A stretch of 18,214 nucleotides of DNA from Trachelipus rathkii (lineage: Eukaryota > Arthropoda > Malacostraca > Isopoda > Trachelipodidae), in the NCBI GenBank assembly GCA_015478945.1, contig JABUQX010088774.1, forward strand, positions 52,501-70,714, in the 5' to 3' direction. Below are positions 16,488-18,214 of this stretch, piece after piece (within the stretch, counting starts at the first letter, position 1; every line of letters begins with the position of its first letter). The notes beneath the pieces are model-generated. The model searched no databases, was not told where the DNA came from, and worked only from the letters and a program-made list of their open reading frames with translations. The position numbers and the translations under genes were made by a program.

Positions 16488-17935
16488 TGTTGCAATAAGT
16501 TTAAAAATATTGAAATCAATAAAGACTTTTAATTCAGTTTTAGTCGAGTAAGCACTTGAAAAATCTTATTTGGTTTGTGGCTTCTTTGTCCTTCGGCAAC
16601 CCAATATAATAATAGAATTTCATTAACTATTTATGTAATGAAATCTTTTTACTGCTTTAAATATTCAAAGCTCGACGCTTTATGAGCCATAAAACAAATC
16701 TCGATGCTTTTTCGCAAGACCCACAAAAGATCCTTATGAGAACATTAGGACCCGCATTTGAAATCCAAACTGGAATATTCATGCTGCTATCTACCTTACA
16801 GAAGCCTCTTTTAGTACTGTCCCTTAAAAACAGAGAGAGCGGAGAATACAGAGAAGACAGGAAGACAGAGAGAGCTTGTGAGGGAAGAGTTGGGAGATGT
16901 GAGGTATTAAGATGTTTTAAGTAAGAGGCTGACCATCTTTAGATCGTGACTTAGTGGGGAAAAAACTTTGAGATAGAAGTTTTAAACTTGGAAATCAATT
17001 AGCAGTTTCAATATTAGATTAGATCAGAGAGGGTTAAATAAAACAGAGTCCCAACTAAAATTTAGATAGATTATTCTTTTAAAAATGGGGAAGTTATAGG
17101 TTTCTTGATTAATTAAAGCAAAATATTTTTAATATACATTCAATTATATAAATATATGTTTAAAATTATATATATATTGGTATATATCAATCTATATTAT
17201 CCTTAATTTTTTCTTTATTTTTATTTTAATAATAATGATTATAAAAAACAGGAAAGTAAAAAATTATAGCCTACAAGATGTAATTCACGGCTATAGTAGG
17301 GAATACTGGTTGAAGAAACAAAGGTAAATTGTTAATTTGTTAAAAGTTAAGAATTCTAATTAAAAAGTGTTATTAGTAATTTTTAATTAATGGTAATTTA
17401 TTATTAATAATAATATTGATATTTATAATAATAATAATAATAATATAGTAATAATAATAATAATGAATAATAAATTGTTTATAGAAAAGTTTAGACCGAG
17501 ATGTTCCTTTAATTTATGCGATAATTAAAAATGTAAATAATATTTTTTATATAATTATTTTATTATTTTATAATTTTTTATAATCATTTATACATTTTTA
17601 TGTATATAATTTGATATAATTTAACTTTTATCATGAAATTATTTATATATATAAACATTTTTCTTAATATATTTGCTGTAATTTCATAAAATATTTATTT
17701 GAATTTTCATTGTTTAAAGTAAATTACTTTCCGTAATTATATATATGTACTAATGTTATCTAGAAAATTATTTTATAATTTTAAGATGCTTAATATTTTT
17801 GTTCTATCTTGTTTTAGAAGGTTTTGTATTACCTTTCGTAGTTATTCTTTCGTGGCTATTTGAATGGAGAAAAATTTGGTATGACGAAGCGTTTTAAACA
17901 ACCAACTAAAATGGCCGGATGTTTGACAGAAGGCA
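16488..17935 (+). repeat. Right (3') long terminal repeat
   Basis: It begins TGTTGCAATAAG and ends GACAGAAGGCA, and matches 2928-4403 throughout in the same orientation. An 80-codon open frame at 16682-16924 is interrupted by indels in the left copy and is not called a gene. The left copy shows extra C residues in C runs relative to this copy. Confidence 0.8.
17163..17398 (+). repeat. Perfectly conserved 236-bp LTR block, right copy
   Basis: Exact match of 3613-3848. Similarity drops sharply at both edges: downstream, the right copy has an ATA/ATT-rich expansion not matched in the left one. Confidence 0.95.
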
Positions 17936-17942
17936 GCGAAGA

Positions 17943-18214
17943 TATATATAATATATATTATAATATAAATATATATATATTATGGTATATATAATTATTA
18001 GTATATATATATAATATATATATTATATATATAATTTTATATATATATATATATTATTTATATAGTATATATATATTATTTATATATATTTAGTATATAT
18101 AATTATATAATATATATATATATTTAATATAATATATTATATATTATATTTATTATATATATATATATATATACTATAGTATATATGATTATTATATATA
18201 AGTATATATATTTA
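17943..18214. repeat. (TA)n tract at the right edge of the element
   Basis: TA-rich repeat with TATT and TAG interruptions runs to the end of the window, starting 7 bases after the CA of the right LTR. It is the likely continuation of the TA tract that precedes the left LTR. Confidence 0.9.

Larger units (their letters stand above)
2928..17935 (+). mobile_element. Large LTR-type element with a mostly non-coding, structured interior
   Basis: Two direct repeats of about 1476 and 1448 bp bound about 12.1 kb. Each copy starts TG and ends CA, as LTRs do, and a purine-rich stretch lies just before the right copy. The internal + strand is A-rich, as is common for retroelement genomic strands. Only one ORF of appreciable size lies inside, on the + strand. 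By reading both strands I found no YxDD reverse-transcriptase motif in context, no HHCC integrase, no protease active site and no CCHC knuckle. Known comparable classes are LARDs and giant LTR elements. An alternative is a segment flanked by long direct repeats for other reasons, such as an excisable proviral-type segment or a segmental duplication. Orientation follows the ORF and the purine-rich tract. Confidence 0.65.

Noticed and set aside
16682..16924. 80-codon frame in the right LTR
   Set aside because: The equivalent left-LTR sequence is broken by several indels, and the second half is purine-run text.
2928..17935. Maverick/Polinton or other terminal-inverted-repeat DNA transposon
   Set aside because: The terminal repeats are direct, not inverted, and no polymerase, integrase or capsid gene is visible.

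Overview
This is AT-rich, microsatellite-laden eukaryotic DNA, most likely from an invertebrate animal. I see GA, GATA and TA simple repeats, long non-coding stretches, and no closely packed genes, operons or ribosome-binding sites. I could not identify the species. Irregular microsatellites and indel-type differences between repeat copies could be natural or could come from long-read assembly.

Layout. 1-2927 is flanking low-complexity DNA: a GA tract, a GATA tract, a pyrimidine-rich stretch, a TA tract, about 1 kb that is almost devoid of C on the + strand, and a second TA tract. 2928-17935 looks like one large retroelement. Two direct copies of a repeat of about 1.45 kb (2928-4403 and 16488-17935) each begin TG and end CA, and both outer edges lie in or next to (TA)n DNA. 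They enclose about 12.1 kb. 17943-18214 is another TA tract.

The interior has only one convincing gene, a 340-codon + strand ORF (8255-9277). It encodes a very acidic, tryptophan-containing, nearly lysine-free protein that I do not recognise. I could find no reverse transcriptase, integrase, protease or Gag zinc knuckle by reading. The element is therefore best described as a non-autonomous, LARD-like (large retrotransposon derivative) or giant LTR element with a private ORF.

The most striking property of the interior (about 4.97-14.6 kb) is its density of short, perfect or near-perfect hairpins, including inside the ORF. Their + strand loops are repeatedly purine-rich variants of AAGAA (AAGAAAA, AAAGA, AGAAG, TAAAGAA). 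At 12569-12855 a tandem array repeats the same stem-loops, and its units differ by paired, compensating stem changes. This suggests selection on the folded + strand RNA or single-stranded DNA. Other oddities are a GNRA-type hairpin followed by a chain of stem-loops downstream of the left LTR, a cluster of 13 AGAACA hexamers, and a 236-bp block that is identical between otherwise diverged LTRs.
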